Below, piece after piece: positions 16,920 through 26,011 of a stretch of 64,000 nucleotides of DNA (the first letter of the stretch is position 1; every line of letters starts with the position of its first letter). The stretch is taken from NCBI GenBank assembly GCA_023379005.1, contig JAMCTG010000005.1, positions 186,001 through 250,000 of the forward strand, given 5' to 3'. Origin of the DNA: Candidatus Babelota bacterium. GTDB taxonomy: Bacteria > Babelota > Babeliae > Babelales > Babelaceae. The translations under genes were made by a program, and so were the position numbers. The notes beneath the pieces are model-generated. The model was not told where the DNA came from. It saw nothing but the letters and a program-made list of their open reading frames with translations, and did no database searches.

Positions 16920-17624
16920 ATGGAAGGCTTTAATCTTCTTGAACAAAGTGAATGGCATTTTTTTGGTCTCACTTTTAATGCTCACACAATTATTAACACA
17001 TGGGCAGCAATTGCCGTTATTCTTATTTTTATAGTTGTTTCAAGATTTTTTTTACAAAAACCAAATTCAATTATTGGATACTTAATAAAAAAATTTATTA
17101 TAAGTTTTATGGATCTTGTAGAACAATCTATAGGAAAATTTACTTATAAATATTTTGCATTTACAGCTTCCCTTTTTATTTTTATTATCACATGCAATTG
17201 GATTGCACTAATTCCAGAACTTGAAGAACCTACAAAAGATTTAAATACTACTTTAGCATTGGCTATTGTTACGTTCTTATATATACAAATCCAAGCAATT
17301 AAAGAACATGGCGTAATAGATTATATTAAACATTATTTTTCGCCATTTGCACCAATGGTAGTTTTAAATATTGTAAGTGAATTAGCAACTATATTATCGC
17401 TATCATTTCGTTTGTTTGGAAATATATTTGGCGGAGCAATAATTGCGACAATGTATCACAAAGCAGTATCCGGTTCAGTTTTACTACATACAATTACAAC
17501 AATAACCGGCATCCCATTAATAATTGCTGCATTTTTTATTTTGTTTGAAGGCTTTTTACAAGCATTTGTTTTTTCAATTCTTTCGCTTACAAATTTGGCT
17601 ATGGCAGTCTCCGAAAGTGAATAA
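16920..17624 (+). CDS. atpB: F-type ATP synthase subunit a
   Basis: This 234-residue integral membrane protein forms the proton half-channels of the Fo motor. The essential arginine of the penultimate helix is R164 in SLSFRLFGNIFGG, and the family segment CNWIALIPELEEPTKDLN (near residue 95) and the C-terminal SILSLTNLAMAVSESE are clear. GGGG lies 5 bases before the ATG. The TAA overlaps the start of the concatenated c subunit by one base (TAATG), so the two are coupled. The rest of the F1Fo operon (b, delta, alpha, gamma, beta, epsilon) is not here. An ATP/ADP translocase also sits in this window, so ATP synthase may work with host ATP supply. Confidence 0.95.
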   Translation: MEGFNLLEQSEWHFFGLTFNAHTIINTWAAIAVILIFIVVSRFFLQKPNSIIGYLIKKFIISFMDLVEQSIGKFTYKYFAFTASLFIFIITCNWIALIPELEEPTKDLNTTLALAIVTFLYIQIQAIKEHGVIDYIKHYFSPFAPMVVLNIVSELATILSLSFRLFGNIFGGAIIATMYHKAVSGSVLLHTITTITGIPLIIAAFFILFEGFLQAFVFSILSLTNLAMAVSESE

Positions 17625-18580
17625 TGATAACAGCTTTTCAATTTTTACATTATCTAATTGCAGGAACAATTGTAGGGCTCAATGCTTTGGGTGCTGGAAT
17701 TGCACAAGGTAAAATAAGTAGAGCGGCAATAAAAGCAATGGATATACAACCTGCTGCAAAAGATGAAATATCTCGTTGTAATTTTTTAGCGTTAGCGATT
17801 ATCGAAACTGCTAGCGTAATCGGTTCGCTTTTTGCTGTGTTATTAATTTTCTCAAAACCAACATCAATTTATTCTGTCATTGCAGAAATTGCGATTGCTT
17901 TTTCATTAGGGTTTATTGGTTTTTTAGTAAGCACGTGTTCTATCAGACCTGCAAAAATTGGTTTATATGCAATTGCACGACAACCATTTTTGAGTAAAAA
18001 AATTACGAACCTTATGTTATTAATCCTGTCCCTACTACAATCTGCTTTCGTATTTGGTTTTCTTATTTCGATTGCTGTTTTTTTTCAAAAAGATAATATA
18101 ACAAATTTACCGCACGCAATAAAACTTATGTCTGCAGGACTTGCTCTCGGACTTGGAGCAATTGGTCCAGTAATTGGTATAAGCAGATTCGCTCAGTCAG
18201 CTTTAAATGGTTTGGCAGTAAATCAGCACAGTTATCCAAAAATTATTACGTTTACATTTATAAGCCAAGCAATAATTGAAACCCCTATTTTATTTTCACT
18301 CATTATTGGAGTTTTATTAGCATTATTACCCGGTTCTGTTACAAAAACTAATTTAGAAAGTGTGACATATATTATTATTGCGATTGCTGCAGGAATAGGC
18401 ACACTTGGCGCTGGAATTGCTTCAGGTAAAACTGCTGCGAGCGCATGTAATCAAATCGCATTAAAACCGGAACTTTATCCTATTTTGTCGCGAACCAGTA
18501 TGATAGCTCAAGGGTTAATCGACACTTGTGCAATTTATGCATTTGCGATTTCCTTACTTTTATTAATCATTAATATATAA
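17624..18580 (+). CDS. atpE: Concatenated four-hairpin ATP synthase c subunit
   Basis: Normal c subunits are hairpins of about 75-85 residues. This 318-residue protein is four in tandem, each with a glycine-rich first helix and a second helix bearing the ion-binding carboxylate. Aligned sites are E61 (IIETASVIG), Q139 (LLQSAFVFG), E219 (IIETPILFS) and D300 (LIDTCAIYA), spaced 78-81 residues. Units 1 and 4 keep LGAGIA(Q/S)GK in helix 1; unit 2 has SIRPAKIG in its loop. Only three of four sites are acidic, so a ring built from these would have fewer ion sites than hairpins. Concatemers are known in V/A-type rotors; I recall none with an F-type subunit a. A sequence error is unlikely because the frame is continuous. 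Confidence 0.92.
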   Translation: MITAFQFLHYLIAGTIVGLNALGAGIAQGKISRAAIKAMDIQPAAKDEISRCNFLALAIIETASVIGSLFAVLLIFSKPTSIYSVIAEIAIAFSLGFIGFLVSTCSIRPAKIGLYAIARQPFLSKKITNLMLLILSLLQSAFVFGFLISIAVFFQKDNITNLPHAIKLMSAGLALGLGAIGPVIGISRFAQSALNGLAVNQHSYPKIITFTFISQAIIETPILFSLIIGVLLALLPGSVTKTNLESVTYIIIAIAAGIGTLGAGIASGKTAASACNQIALKPELYPILSRTSMIAQGLIDTCAIYAFAISLLLLIINI

Positions 18581-18599
18581 AAAAAATGAAGAGAGTAGA

Positions 18600-19742
18600 A
18601 TGGCAGACATTAATGTTTTGTACATTATTACAAAACTTGAACTTGGCGGCGCTCAAAAAATTTGTTTGTCCCTTTTTAAAAATTTAAAGACAGATTTAAA
18701 TACATATTTAATTTCTGGAAAAGAAGGATTTTTGGTCGATTCTATTAAAAATGAAGAAGATGTTTTTTTAATTGATACATTAAAAAGAGAAGTGTCGATA
18801 ATTTCATTATTTTCTGAAATTAAAAGTTTTTTTAAATTAATTAAACTTATTAAAAAAATAAAAAAAGAAGTCCCTAATTTAATTGTTCATACCCATAGCA
18901 CAAAAGCTGGAATTGTTGGTAGATGGGCTGCCTTTTTTGCTGGAACTAAAACAGTTATTCATACGGTCCATGGCTTTGCATTTCATAAACATCAAAACTA
19001 TATTAAATGGTTTTTAATTTATTTTGTTGAATTAATGACTAGTTTAATTACCAACCATTTTATTTGCGTTTCTTCTTATGATATTGAACTTGGAGCAAAA
19101 TTGTTTCCAAATTTTAAAAATAAAAATTCAATAATTCGTGCAGCTGTAGATTTTGAAAAATTCATGCCGGCTAAAAAATACGAATCAGAAAAAGAAAAAT
19201 TTGTTTTTGGTACAATTGCATGCTTTAAACCACAAAAAAATTTAATAGATTTAATTAATAGTTTTCATATAGTTCATCAAGCAAATCCTAAAACATCTCT
19301 TGAAATTATTGGAGATGGAGTTGAAAGAAAAAATTTAGAGATCCATATTAAAAAATTAAATTTAACTCATGCTGTAAAACTTCTTGGCTGGAAAAATAAC
19401 GTATCAGAATATATGAAAAATTGGGATGTTTTTACATTAACTTCATTGTGGGAAGGTCTTCCATGTGCAGTTGTAGAAGCAAGATTAATGAAGTTGCCGG
19501 TTCTTTGTTATGACACAGGTGGCATAAAAGATGTTATTTTTCATGGTAAAAATGGATTTCTTTTTAAACAAAGAGATTGGCCAGAGCTTGCACATGGAAT
19601 GTTAGAAATAAGTTTGAATAAAGATTTGTATAAAAGATTGAGCGACTACCAAGATAATCTTCAAGATTTTGATAATCGCTCAATGATTGAACAACACTTA
19701 AAGGTTTATAAAGATCTTACTTCTTTTCAACACCATAAGTAA
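18600..19742 (+). CDS. GT4-family glycosyltransferase
   Basis: A 380-residue GT-B fold enzyme that transfers a sugar from a nucleotide donor, probably at the inner membrane. The N-terminal acceptor domain starts NVLYIITKLELGGAQKICLSL, with a THSTKAGIVGRWAA segment. The C-terminal donor domain has the glycosyltransferase group 1 motifs FGTIACFKPQKNL, LLGWKNNVSEYM and the E-x7-E region WEGLPCAVVEARLMKLPVL. It follows the c subunit by 19 bases with GAAGAGAG as ribosome-binding site, so it may be co-transcribed with atpB-atpE, a functionally odd partner. The 3' end overlaps the convergent gene by 26 bases. Substrate unknown. Confidence 0.88.
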   Translation: MADINVLYIITKLELGGAQKICLSLFKNLKTDLNTYLISGKEGFLVDSIKNEEDVFLIDTLKREVSIISLFSEIKSFFKLIKLIKKIKKEVPNLIVHTHSTKAGIVGRWAAFFAGTKTVIHTVHGFAFHKHQNYIKWFLIYFVELMTSLITNHFICVSSYDIELGAKLFPNFKNKNSIIRAAVDFEKFMPAKKYESEKEKFVFGTIACFKPQKNLIDLINSFHIVHQANPKTSLEIIGDGVERKNLEIHIKKLNLTHAVKLLGWKNNVSEYMKNWDVFTLTSLWEGLPCAVVEARLMKLPVLCYDTGGIKDVIFHGKNGFLFKQRDWPELAHGMLEISLNKDLYKRLSDYQDNLQDFDNRSMIEQHLKVYKDLTSFQHHK

Positions 19743-20067
19743 AATATGGATCTATAACATAAATATTATATTTATTTTTTATTTCTTGTTGTTCATCTTT
19801 ACTAAAAGATTTAAATTGCCAATATTCTGGATTATCTTTTCTTAATACGACTGTATTTTCTCCACCTTTATAAACTTTGTTTGTGTCTAAAAATTCTAAA
19901 AATCTTTTTTGATCATCTGTCACTTTTTCTAGATTTTTTATATTGCTAAAAAATCTTGGTGAATTTTTAAATACTGTTGCCGTACGACATAAATTTGTAA
20001 ATCTCCAATAATTTGCATTTAAAAAGTTAAAATTGAAAATACATATCAAAAATAAAAAGTTAATCAT
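19717..20067 (-). CDS. Small exported protein of unknown function
   Basis: The protein has 116 residues with a signal peptide (MINFLFLICIFNFNFLNA) and a mature region with aromatic residues, YWRFTNLCRTATVF, then NPEYWQFKSFSKDEQQEIKNKYN. I do not recognise it. Its ATG overlaps the stop of the S9 peptidase upstream by four bases, and that coupling supports a real gene. Its 3' end overlaps the glycosyltransferase on the opposite strand. Confidence 0.6.
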   Translation of the reverse strand: MINFLFLICIFNFNFLNANYWRFTNLCRTATVFKNSPRFFSNIKNLEKVTDDQKRFLEFLDTNKVYKGGENTVVLRKDNPEYWQFKSFSKDEQQEIKNKYNIYVIDPYFTYGVEKK

Positions 20068-21974
20068 TTTTCATATCTTCCGCCTAAGTTTTTTGCTAAA
20101 AACTTTTCTGCTGCTTTGTAAAATTTAATTCTATTTTCGGGTTTTGCAAAACCATGTCCTTCATCTGGAAATAATAAATATTCATAATCAATATTTTTAT
20201 CTTTCATTGCTTGAACAATTTGTTCTGCTTCTGCTTGTTTTACTCGTGGATCGTTTGCTCCTTGTGCTACTAAAATTGGAATTTTAATTTGGTCTGCCTT
20301 AAATAATGGTGAACAAGATTTTAAAAATTCAGGCTCAGTTTCTGGGTTACCAACTTTTTTATAAAGCTGCGCTCTAAAATTATCCCAATATGGTGGGATA
20401 GATTCTAATAACGTAATTAAATTGCTCGGGCCCACAATATCTACTGCGCAACAGAAAATATCTGGTGTAAATGTTGCACCTACCAGTGCAGCATAACCGC
20501 CATATGAACCTCCATAAATTGCAATTTTATTTGGATCAGCAATACCTTTTTCAACAGCCCAATTAACAGCATCTATAAGATCTTGATGCATTTTGCCAGA
20601 CCATTCTCTATCACCAGCGTTTAAGAATTTTTTTCCATATCCAGTTGAGCCACGATAATTAATATTCAAAACCGCATATCCTCTATTTGCAAACCATTGA
20701 GCGTCAGAATTGTATCCCCAAACATCTCTTGCAGCAGGTCCGCCATGAACATCAAGTATTAGTGGTAAATTAGATTTTTTATTAATCGGAAATGTTAAAT
20801 AACCATGAATTTCCAAACCATCTTTGGCAGTAAATGAAATAGGCTCCATATGCGCCAATTTATATTTTTTGAGATCCGGTTTATTTACAAATAAAAATTT
20901 TCCAATTCCGGTTTTTTTATCAAAGTAATAAAAAGCAGCCGGGCCGTTATCTTTTTCAAAACCAATAATATATTTTTGTTTTGCATAATCCATATTTAAA
21001 ATATGAATTTCACCTTCATCCAATTTTGAAATTTGTTCAAATGTTTGTTTAAATTCAGGATCAAAAAGCAACCATTCCTGCTTATCTTTTAAAAATGTGA
21101 CAGCTAAAATTTCATAAGTATCTGGATCAATTAATACATTAGATAAATCATAGTTTGGATCTTCAGCCAAAACTTCTTTTTTTAAAGTTTTTATATTTAA
21201 TTTTACCAATCGAGAAGCATTTACTCCTTGTGATTCATTTAAATATAAATAATCAGTATCTTTTGCAAAAGCTAAAGGCCCGCTAGTTTGAGCATCTTCA
21301 GGCTGCCAAGTAATAATCGGTTTCCATTTTCCATTTTCTTTGATCATTAACTGACTGCTACTATTTTTTAGCATTGAAACTGTAGCTTTGGGCTGTAAAT
21401 TATGATCATCAATAAATTCAGTAAATGTTCCGGGATTTTTTTCAATTAATTCTAAATCGCCAGATTGCAGGTTTAACTTATAAAGATCATGATGCTTTGG
21501 GTTTTCCTTATTCATTAAAATTAAAATGTCATTGGGAAACTTCTTATCTACGGAATTTATTTGAACTTGAACATTATCAAATGGTGTGTAAAGTTTTATT
21601 TCTTTTGTTTCAAGATCTGCGCCATAAAGTCGCCAGTTTTCATCACCATTAGTATCTTGGATATATAAAATTTGTTTGCCATTTGGTGCCCAAAAATAAC
21701 TTCTGATTCCTCTATTAGTATCTTTGGTAAGAACATACTCATTTGAGATATTGCCAGCATCATCAATATTTCCAACCCAAATATTTAACACATTGTTTAC
21801 AGGTGCTAAATAAGAAATTTTTTTTCCATCTGGAGAAATTCTTGGAGAAGCTTTTAGAGGATTTCCAAATAAAATATCTCTTGGAATTAATGGAACTTCA
21901 TCACCTTTTGAAAATTGTGTGCCACAGGACATAATAAATACCCATAAAAATAAAATTTGATAAATTCTCTTCAT
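20064..21974 (-). CDS. Exported S9-family prolyl oligopeptidase/acylaminoacyl peptidase
   Basis: The protein has 636 residues: a signal peptide (MKRIYQILFLWVFIMSCG), then a seven-bladed beta-propeller with WD-like segments (SPRISPDGKKISYLAP, SYFWAPNGKQILYIQD), and a C-terminal alpha/beta hydrolase. The catalytic triad is visible as S490 in YGGSYGGYAA, D575 in GANDPRVKQ and H607 in PDEGHGF. The oxyanion region is DVHGGPAARDVWGY. Such enzymes cleave peptides or remove acyl-amino acids. The MSC at the signal end might be a weak lipobox, which would anchor it as a lipoprotein. A likely role is degrading host-derived peptides for amino acids; that is inference. Confidence 0.92.
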   Translation of the reverse strand: MKRIYQILFLWVFIMSCGTQFSKGDEVPLIPRDILFGNPLKASPRISPDGKKISYLAPVNNVLNIWVGNIDDAGNISNEYVLTKDTNRGIRSYFWAPNGKQILYIQDTNGDENWRLYGADLETKEIKLYTPFDNVQVQINSVDKKFPNDILILMNKENPKHHDLYKLNLQSGDLELIEKNPGTFTEFIDDHNLQPKATVSMLKNSSSQLMIKENGKWKPIITWQPEDAQTSGPLAFAKDTDYLYLNESQGVNASRLVKLNIKTLKKEVLAEDPNYDLSNVLIDPDTYEILAVTFLKDKQEWLLFDPEFKQTFEQISKLDEGEIHILNMDYAKQKYIIGFEKDNGPAAFYYFDKKTGIGKFLFVNKPDLKKYKLAHMEPISFTAKDGLEIHGYLTFPINKKSNLPLILDVHGGPAARDVWGYNSDAQWFANRGYAVLNINYRGSTGYGKKFLNAGDREWSGKMHQDLIDAVNWAVEKGIADPNKIAIYGGSYGGYAALVGATFTPDIFCCAVDIVGPSNLITLLESIPPYWDNFRAQLYKKVGNPETEPEFLKSCSPLFKADQIKIPILVAQGANDPRVKQAEAEQIVQAMKDKNIDYEYLLFPDEGHGFAKPENRIKFYKAAEKFLAKNLGGRYEK

Positions 21975-22114
21975 AACTCACTTTTTTAAATAAAAATTTT
22001 TCTGAAGTAACATACCAATTTTTTTAAAATTTATCACTCCATTTTTAAAAAACTTAAATTTTTTAATTTCTCTGATTATTTTGCTTTTGATCTAGATAAA
22101 TGAAAGATTCTTCA

Positions 22115-23146
22115 TTAAATTTCTTCTTTACCGCCAATAAATTTCCAAATTTTTTCTATGTAACCTTCTTCTTTAGCACCTGCTGCTTTTAATATATCTG
22201 CAATTTCTTTTTGATTATGAGTTTCTGCCAATTTTAATGCAGTCCAGCCATCATTATTTTTGGCATTAACATCTGCCCTATTTTGTAGTAGCAATTTTAC
22301 GATATCTTTATAACCATTTAAACTTGCACGCATTAGCACAGTCCATCCTTTATTATCTTTCGCATTAATATCTGCGCCCGCATTAATCATTATCTCAACA
22401 ACATCTTTGTGATTATTATTTACTGCATCCATCATAGGTATCCCACCATCGATATCTCTTGAATTAACGTCGGCACCATTTGAAATAAGCAAATTTACAA
22501 TATTTTTATGGCCTTTAAGACTAGCATGATTAAGAGCAGTATTTCCTACTTTAGTTTTTTTGTTAATTTCGGCCCCTTTTTGTAGAAGAAGTCTTACTGA
22601 GTCAATATTCCCATAATAGCTGGCTACATGAAGCGCAGTCCATCCTTTCTTATCACTTGAACTAATTTTTGCTCCAGCAGAGATTAATAGGTTTGCAATA
22701 TCAATATTATTATTCTCGACGGCATACATAAGTGCGGTTGATCCATCAAGATCTTTTGCATTAACATCAGCGCGAGCTCCGATTAACAATTTTGTTGTTA
22801 TGTAATTATCATCGGCAATTGCCGCTAATAAATTATTATTTAATATTTCTTTGCTGTAATTATTTGCCAATATTTCTGACAATCTATTATCAATATCAAT
22901 TTCAATTTTTGCTAAAATTGGTGGAGCATATTTAAGTTTTATCGCTGATAATAATATTCTTCTTGTTTTTAAAATATATCTTAAGTTTTTTTGAAAATTT
23001 TTAGCTTTGTTTATAGTTATTTTATTCAATATCGATTCTATGGCTTCAGGAGTTAAATTTCCTAAATTTATGATAGTTTTGACCTCCATAGCAAATAAAT
23101 ATGAACTGATAAATAATATTGTTAAATAAAGCAATTTTTTTAACAT
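22115..23146 (-). CDS. Exported ankyrin-repeat protein
   Basis: The protein has 343 residues with a signal peptide ending SYLFA-ME. A helical N-terminal region (to about residue 105) contains LTPEAIESILNKI, a degenerate match to the F-box-like LPxEL...I motif of other proteins here. Seven canonical ankyrin repeats follow, each of 33 residues, for example GWTALHVASYYGNIDSVRLL and GADINAKDNKGWTVLMRASL. The tail is GGKEEI. GGAGG precedes the ATG. It is not part of the five-gene array, and its repeats are closer to the ankyrin consensus than theirs. Predicted exported binding protein with unknown target. Confidence 0.87.
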   Translation of the reverse strand: MLKKLLYLTILFISSYLFAMEVKTIINLGNLTPEAIESILNKITINKAKNFQKNLRYILKTRRILLSAIKLKYAPPILAKIEIDIDNRLSEILANNYSKEILNNNLLAAIADDNYITTKLLIGARADVNAKDLDGSTALMYAVENNNIDIANLLISAGAKISSSDKKGWTALHVASYYGNIDSVRLLLQKGAEINKKTKVGNTALNHASLKGHKNIVNLLISNGADVNSRDIDGGIPMMDAVNNNHKDVVEIMINAGADINAKDNKGWTVLMRASLNGYKDIVKLLLQNRADVNAKNNDGWTALKLAETHNQKEIADILKAAGAKEEGYIEKIWKFIGGKEEI

Positions 23147-23320
23147 TTTTTAACTTTTCCTCCCAAAACTTAATTACAAATTACTTTATTCTAATGTAAT
23201 AAATATAGATAATAAAAATCAATAGATTGCTAAACAAATATTACCAAATTCATTCAATTAGAATTTTAAGATAAAGAAAAAAAATAATGTTTTAAAATAG
23301 TTTAAATGAGTTAAAGAAGT

Positions 23321-24472
23321 TTATTCCATTTTTAAAATTTTAAATTTTTTTATTTCTCTAAATATTTCACCTTTTGAATCTAATCGAATTAATGGCTCAT
23401 TATTGAAAAAAGCTTTTTTCAATTGTTCAAAATTTTCAATATCTTTAAAAACTTTATTGAGTGGCAACTCGTGAACTTTTCCATACCCAACACAATACCC
23501 ACATGACTCAATAAGTTTATTTCGTTTAACATCACTTATAACCATCACGTGTCCTTCATGATATATTAAATATCCATTTTTAATTTTTTCATTTTCAGTC
23601 AATGGTTTTAAAAATACACTTAAAGTAAAAGTATTTTTAAAAAAATATTTTAATCCAGCTATTTGTGCTGCTCGAAAAATTAATCCTGAACAATCTAATC
23701 CAGTTATGATCTTTTCTAGTTCAGGTCTACACCAATAACAACTGTCTTCTTGGCAAATGAGATCAAATTTATTTTCACTGTGAATCTTACAAAAACTTGT
23801 CCCGCCCCAAACATATGGAATAAAACCATCTTTCATATTTGCCCATTTTTTTAAAATAGAGACAAATAAATTTATTGAACCGAAATTCGGTGAAGTCTGA
23901 GATATGGCCGCTTCTTTCTCAATTTTTATTTTTTCTGTTTTTAAAGTTTTAGGATTAATAAAAATCACAGTATAATTTTTTTCATCATCTTCGTTTTTCA
24001 AATGGACAAATTGTGTCCCTGCTGAAAAAATTATTTTTGTTTTTGGATCTTGGTGTGGAAAAATTAATGTTAAAACTTCTAAATTCAATGCAGGAATGGT
24101 TTTTAAATATTGGGCTGATGGTAAATCTTTTAAAAATAATAAGTTATTTTTAAGAACCCAAAAGTTACTCATTTTTTGACCATCGCAATGGCAAAAAATA
24201 TTGGATAACTCAACTTCAACTTCATAATTTAACACTGTTTTTATTTTAACTAGTTCATTAAATAAAAGTTGGTGGCATCTTAAAAATGAAGATTTATCCC
24301 AAGAATATGCATAACAGAATGAATCATAAATTGATTGGACATTTTTATTTTGTTTTTCAATAGAATTGAATGCCAAATCTGCAACAGGAACAATTACTAA
24401 TGCTTTGTCATCAACCTGTAGTGCATTATTTTGTAAAAATAATATAAAAAATAAAATATATAAAAACTTCAT
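23321..24472 (-). CDS. Exported NlpC/P60 family cysteine peptidase
   Basis: From the ATG at 24472, preceded by GGGGAATAGT, the product has 383 residues and a signal peptide (MKFLYILFFILFLQNNA); the frame reaches 24544 but would bury that leader. Residues 20-170 look like SH3-like domains (ALVIVPVADLAFNSI, then NFWVLKNNLLFLKDLP), as in YkfC-type enzymes. The C-terminal NlpC/P60 domain has PYVWGG, then GLDCSGLIFRAAQIAG with catalytic C261, and H308 in EGHVMVISD. It is likely a periplasmic gamma-D-glutamyl endopeptidase acting on cell-wall peptides. A cysteine-rich insert (CQEDSCYWCRPE) before the active site is unusual. The original upstream frame overlaps the divergent translocase leader. Confidence 0.87.
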   Translation of the reverse strand: MKFLYILFFILFLQNNALQVDDKALVIVPVADLAFNSIEKQNKNVQSIYDSFCYAYSWDKSSFLRCHQLLFNELVKIKTVLNYEVEVELSNIFCHCDGQKMSNFWVLKNNLLFLKDLPSAQYLKTIPALNLEVLTLIFPHQDPKTKIIFSAGTQFVHLKNEDDEKNYTVIFINPKTLKTEKIKIEKEAAISQTSPNFGSINLFVSILKKWANMKDGFIPYVWGGTSFCKIHSENKFDLICQEDSCYWCRPELEKIITGLDCSGLIFRAAQIAGLKYFFKNTFTLSVFLKPLTENEKIKNGYLIYHEGHVMVISDVKRNKLIESCGYCVGYGKVHELPLNKVFKDIENFEQLKKAFFNNEPLIRLDSKGEIFREIKKFKILKME

Positions 24473-24584
24473 ACTATTCCCCACTTTAATCTTTTTTGCT
24501 TGCAATAAGCTTTTTCTATATAATAATAATAAAATATTGATCATTAAAGATAGATTAATAAAGATATTTGTAAAAGGAGATATT

Positions 24585-25985
24585 ATGATTACAAATACTA
24601 TTCGATTTTTTTACCCAGATTTAAAAAAAGAAGAGGTAAAAAAATTTGGCTTATTATCATTAGCTTTTTTCTTTTTAGTTGGCGCATATTGGATGTTGCG
24701 ACTTTTAAAAGATACCATATTTTTCAAAATAGCATTCCCTGAAGATTTGGGTTGGATTGCCGGCCAAGGCGGTAAATTTCAACCTATTGCAAAAACGTAT
24801 TCTGTTTTTGTAGTTATTTTATTGGTTCTAATTTATTCAAAACTTGTAGATATATTTGAAAAACATGTTTTGTTTTATATTATTTGCTCATTTTATACAG
24901 GAATTTTTGCAACTATTACTGGCATACTTTTGTATAGAGATTGGTATGGTGACGCAGCAATAGGAAAAATACCCCTTGCAGCTATGGGTTGGGCATCATA
25001 TTTTGCTATTGAAAGTTTTGGTTCTATTGTTGTCGCATTATTTTGGTCCTTCGTCGCAAGTATCACAGACACCGAAGCAGCTAAAAAAGGTTATCCTTTA
25101 ATTATTGCCGGTGCACAAATAGGCAGTATAGGGGGATCTGTACTTACAATTTTTGCAGAGGAACTTGGTGGCATTTGGAGACTTTTACTACTTTCCACCA
25201 TATTCGTAGCAACAATTATGGCAGTAATTTATTATTTCATGAAAGTAATGCCAGAAAGTCAACTTGTTGGAAATAAAGAATCTGCAAAATCTGAAAAACA
25301 TAAAGAAGGATTTATTAAAGGTTTTGTTAGTGGTATCACACTTTTGCTTACAAGATCTTATTTACTTGGCATTCTAGTAATTTCAACATTTTATGAAGTT
25401 GTTGGAACAATTATTGATTATCAAATGAAACGTCAAGCCGAAATTTTTCCTGCATTTGCAAGTGAAACAGGATTTGCAAAATTCATGGGTATTTTTGGTG
25501 CAGCTTCTAATGGTCTTGCATTTTTAATGGCACTTTTAGGAACAAGTTATTTAATGAAAAGATATGGATTAACTTTTTGTCTTCTTTTGTATCCAGTATG
25601 TCTTGGTATAGCTATGACTGCTTTATTTGCATTTTATACATACGGCTCACCAACTGCTGCACATTTACTTTGGGCAACATTTGGCGTGATGATGCTGACT
25701 AAAGGATTAAGCTATGCTGTTAATAATCCATCAAAAGAAATGATGTACATCCCAACAAGTAAAGATGCGAAATTTAAATCAAAAGGTTGGATAGATAGCT
25801 TTGGTGGCAGAGTAGCAAAAATGGGCGGCGCTCAAGTAAGTAACCAATTTAAACATAATTTGGCAGATTTAATGCTATATGGTTCAGCACTTAGTCTTGG
25901 ATTAATCGGAATTTGGATATACGTAGCCTTATATGTTGGTAGAACAAATAGGAAGTTAATACAAGAAGGCAAAATTGTAGGATAA
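24585..25985 (+). CDS. tlc: ATP/ADP translocase (nucleotide transporter NTT family)
   Basis: An inner-membrane carrier that exchanges host ATP for bacterial ADP, found in Rickettsiales, Chlamydiae, plastids and intracellular Dependentiae. The start at 24585 follows AAAGGAGATATT; the open frame upstream is not coding. The 466 residues carry about eleven to twelve hydrophobic helices. Family segments include KKFGLLSLAFFFLVGAYWMLRLLKDTIF near the N-terminus, and SYAVNNPSKEMMYIPTSKDAKFKSKGWID toward the C-terminus, the most conserved part of the family. It leads a probable operon with the PLP synthase and the PfpI-like gene. Energy parasitism is the natural reading, although NTTs can also move other nucleotides or NAD. 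Confidence 0.95.
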   Translation: MITNTIRFFYPDLKKEEVKKFGLLSLAFFFLVGAYWMLRLLKDTIFFKIAFPEDLGWIAGQGGKFQPIAKTYSVFVVILLVLIYSKLVDIFEKHVLFYIICSFYTGIFATITGILLYRDWYGDAAIGKIPLAAMGWASYFAIESFGSIVVALFWSFVASITDTEAAKKGYPLIIAGAQIGSIGGSVLTIFAEELGGIWRLLLLSTIFVATIMAVIYYFMKVMPESQLVGNKESAKSEKHKEGFIKGFVSGITLLLTRSYLLGILVISTFYEVVGTIIDYQMKRQAEIFPAFASETGFAKFMGIFGAASNGLAFLMALLGTSYLMKRYGLTFCLLLYPVCLGIAMTALFAFYTYGSPTAAHLLWATFGVMMLTKGLSYAVNNPSKEMMYIPTSKDAKFKSKGWIDSFGGRVAKMGGAQVSNQFKHNLADLMLYGSALSLGLIGIWIYVALYVGRTNRKLIQEGKIVG

Positions 25986-26011
25986 TTTTTAAAAATATTA
26001 GGGACACAGCA

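Noticed and set aside
24366-24584. Upstream extension of the ATP/ADP translocase frame
   Set aside because: It lies antisense to the NlpC/P60 gene start and has no site, whereas AAAGGAG sits before the ATG at 24585.
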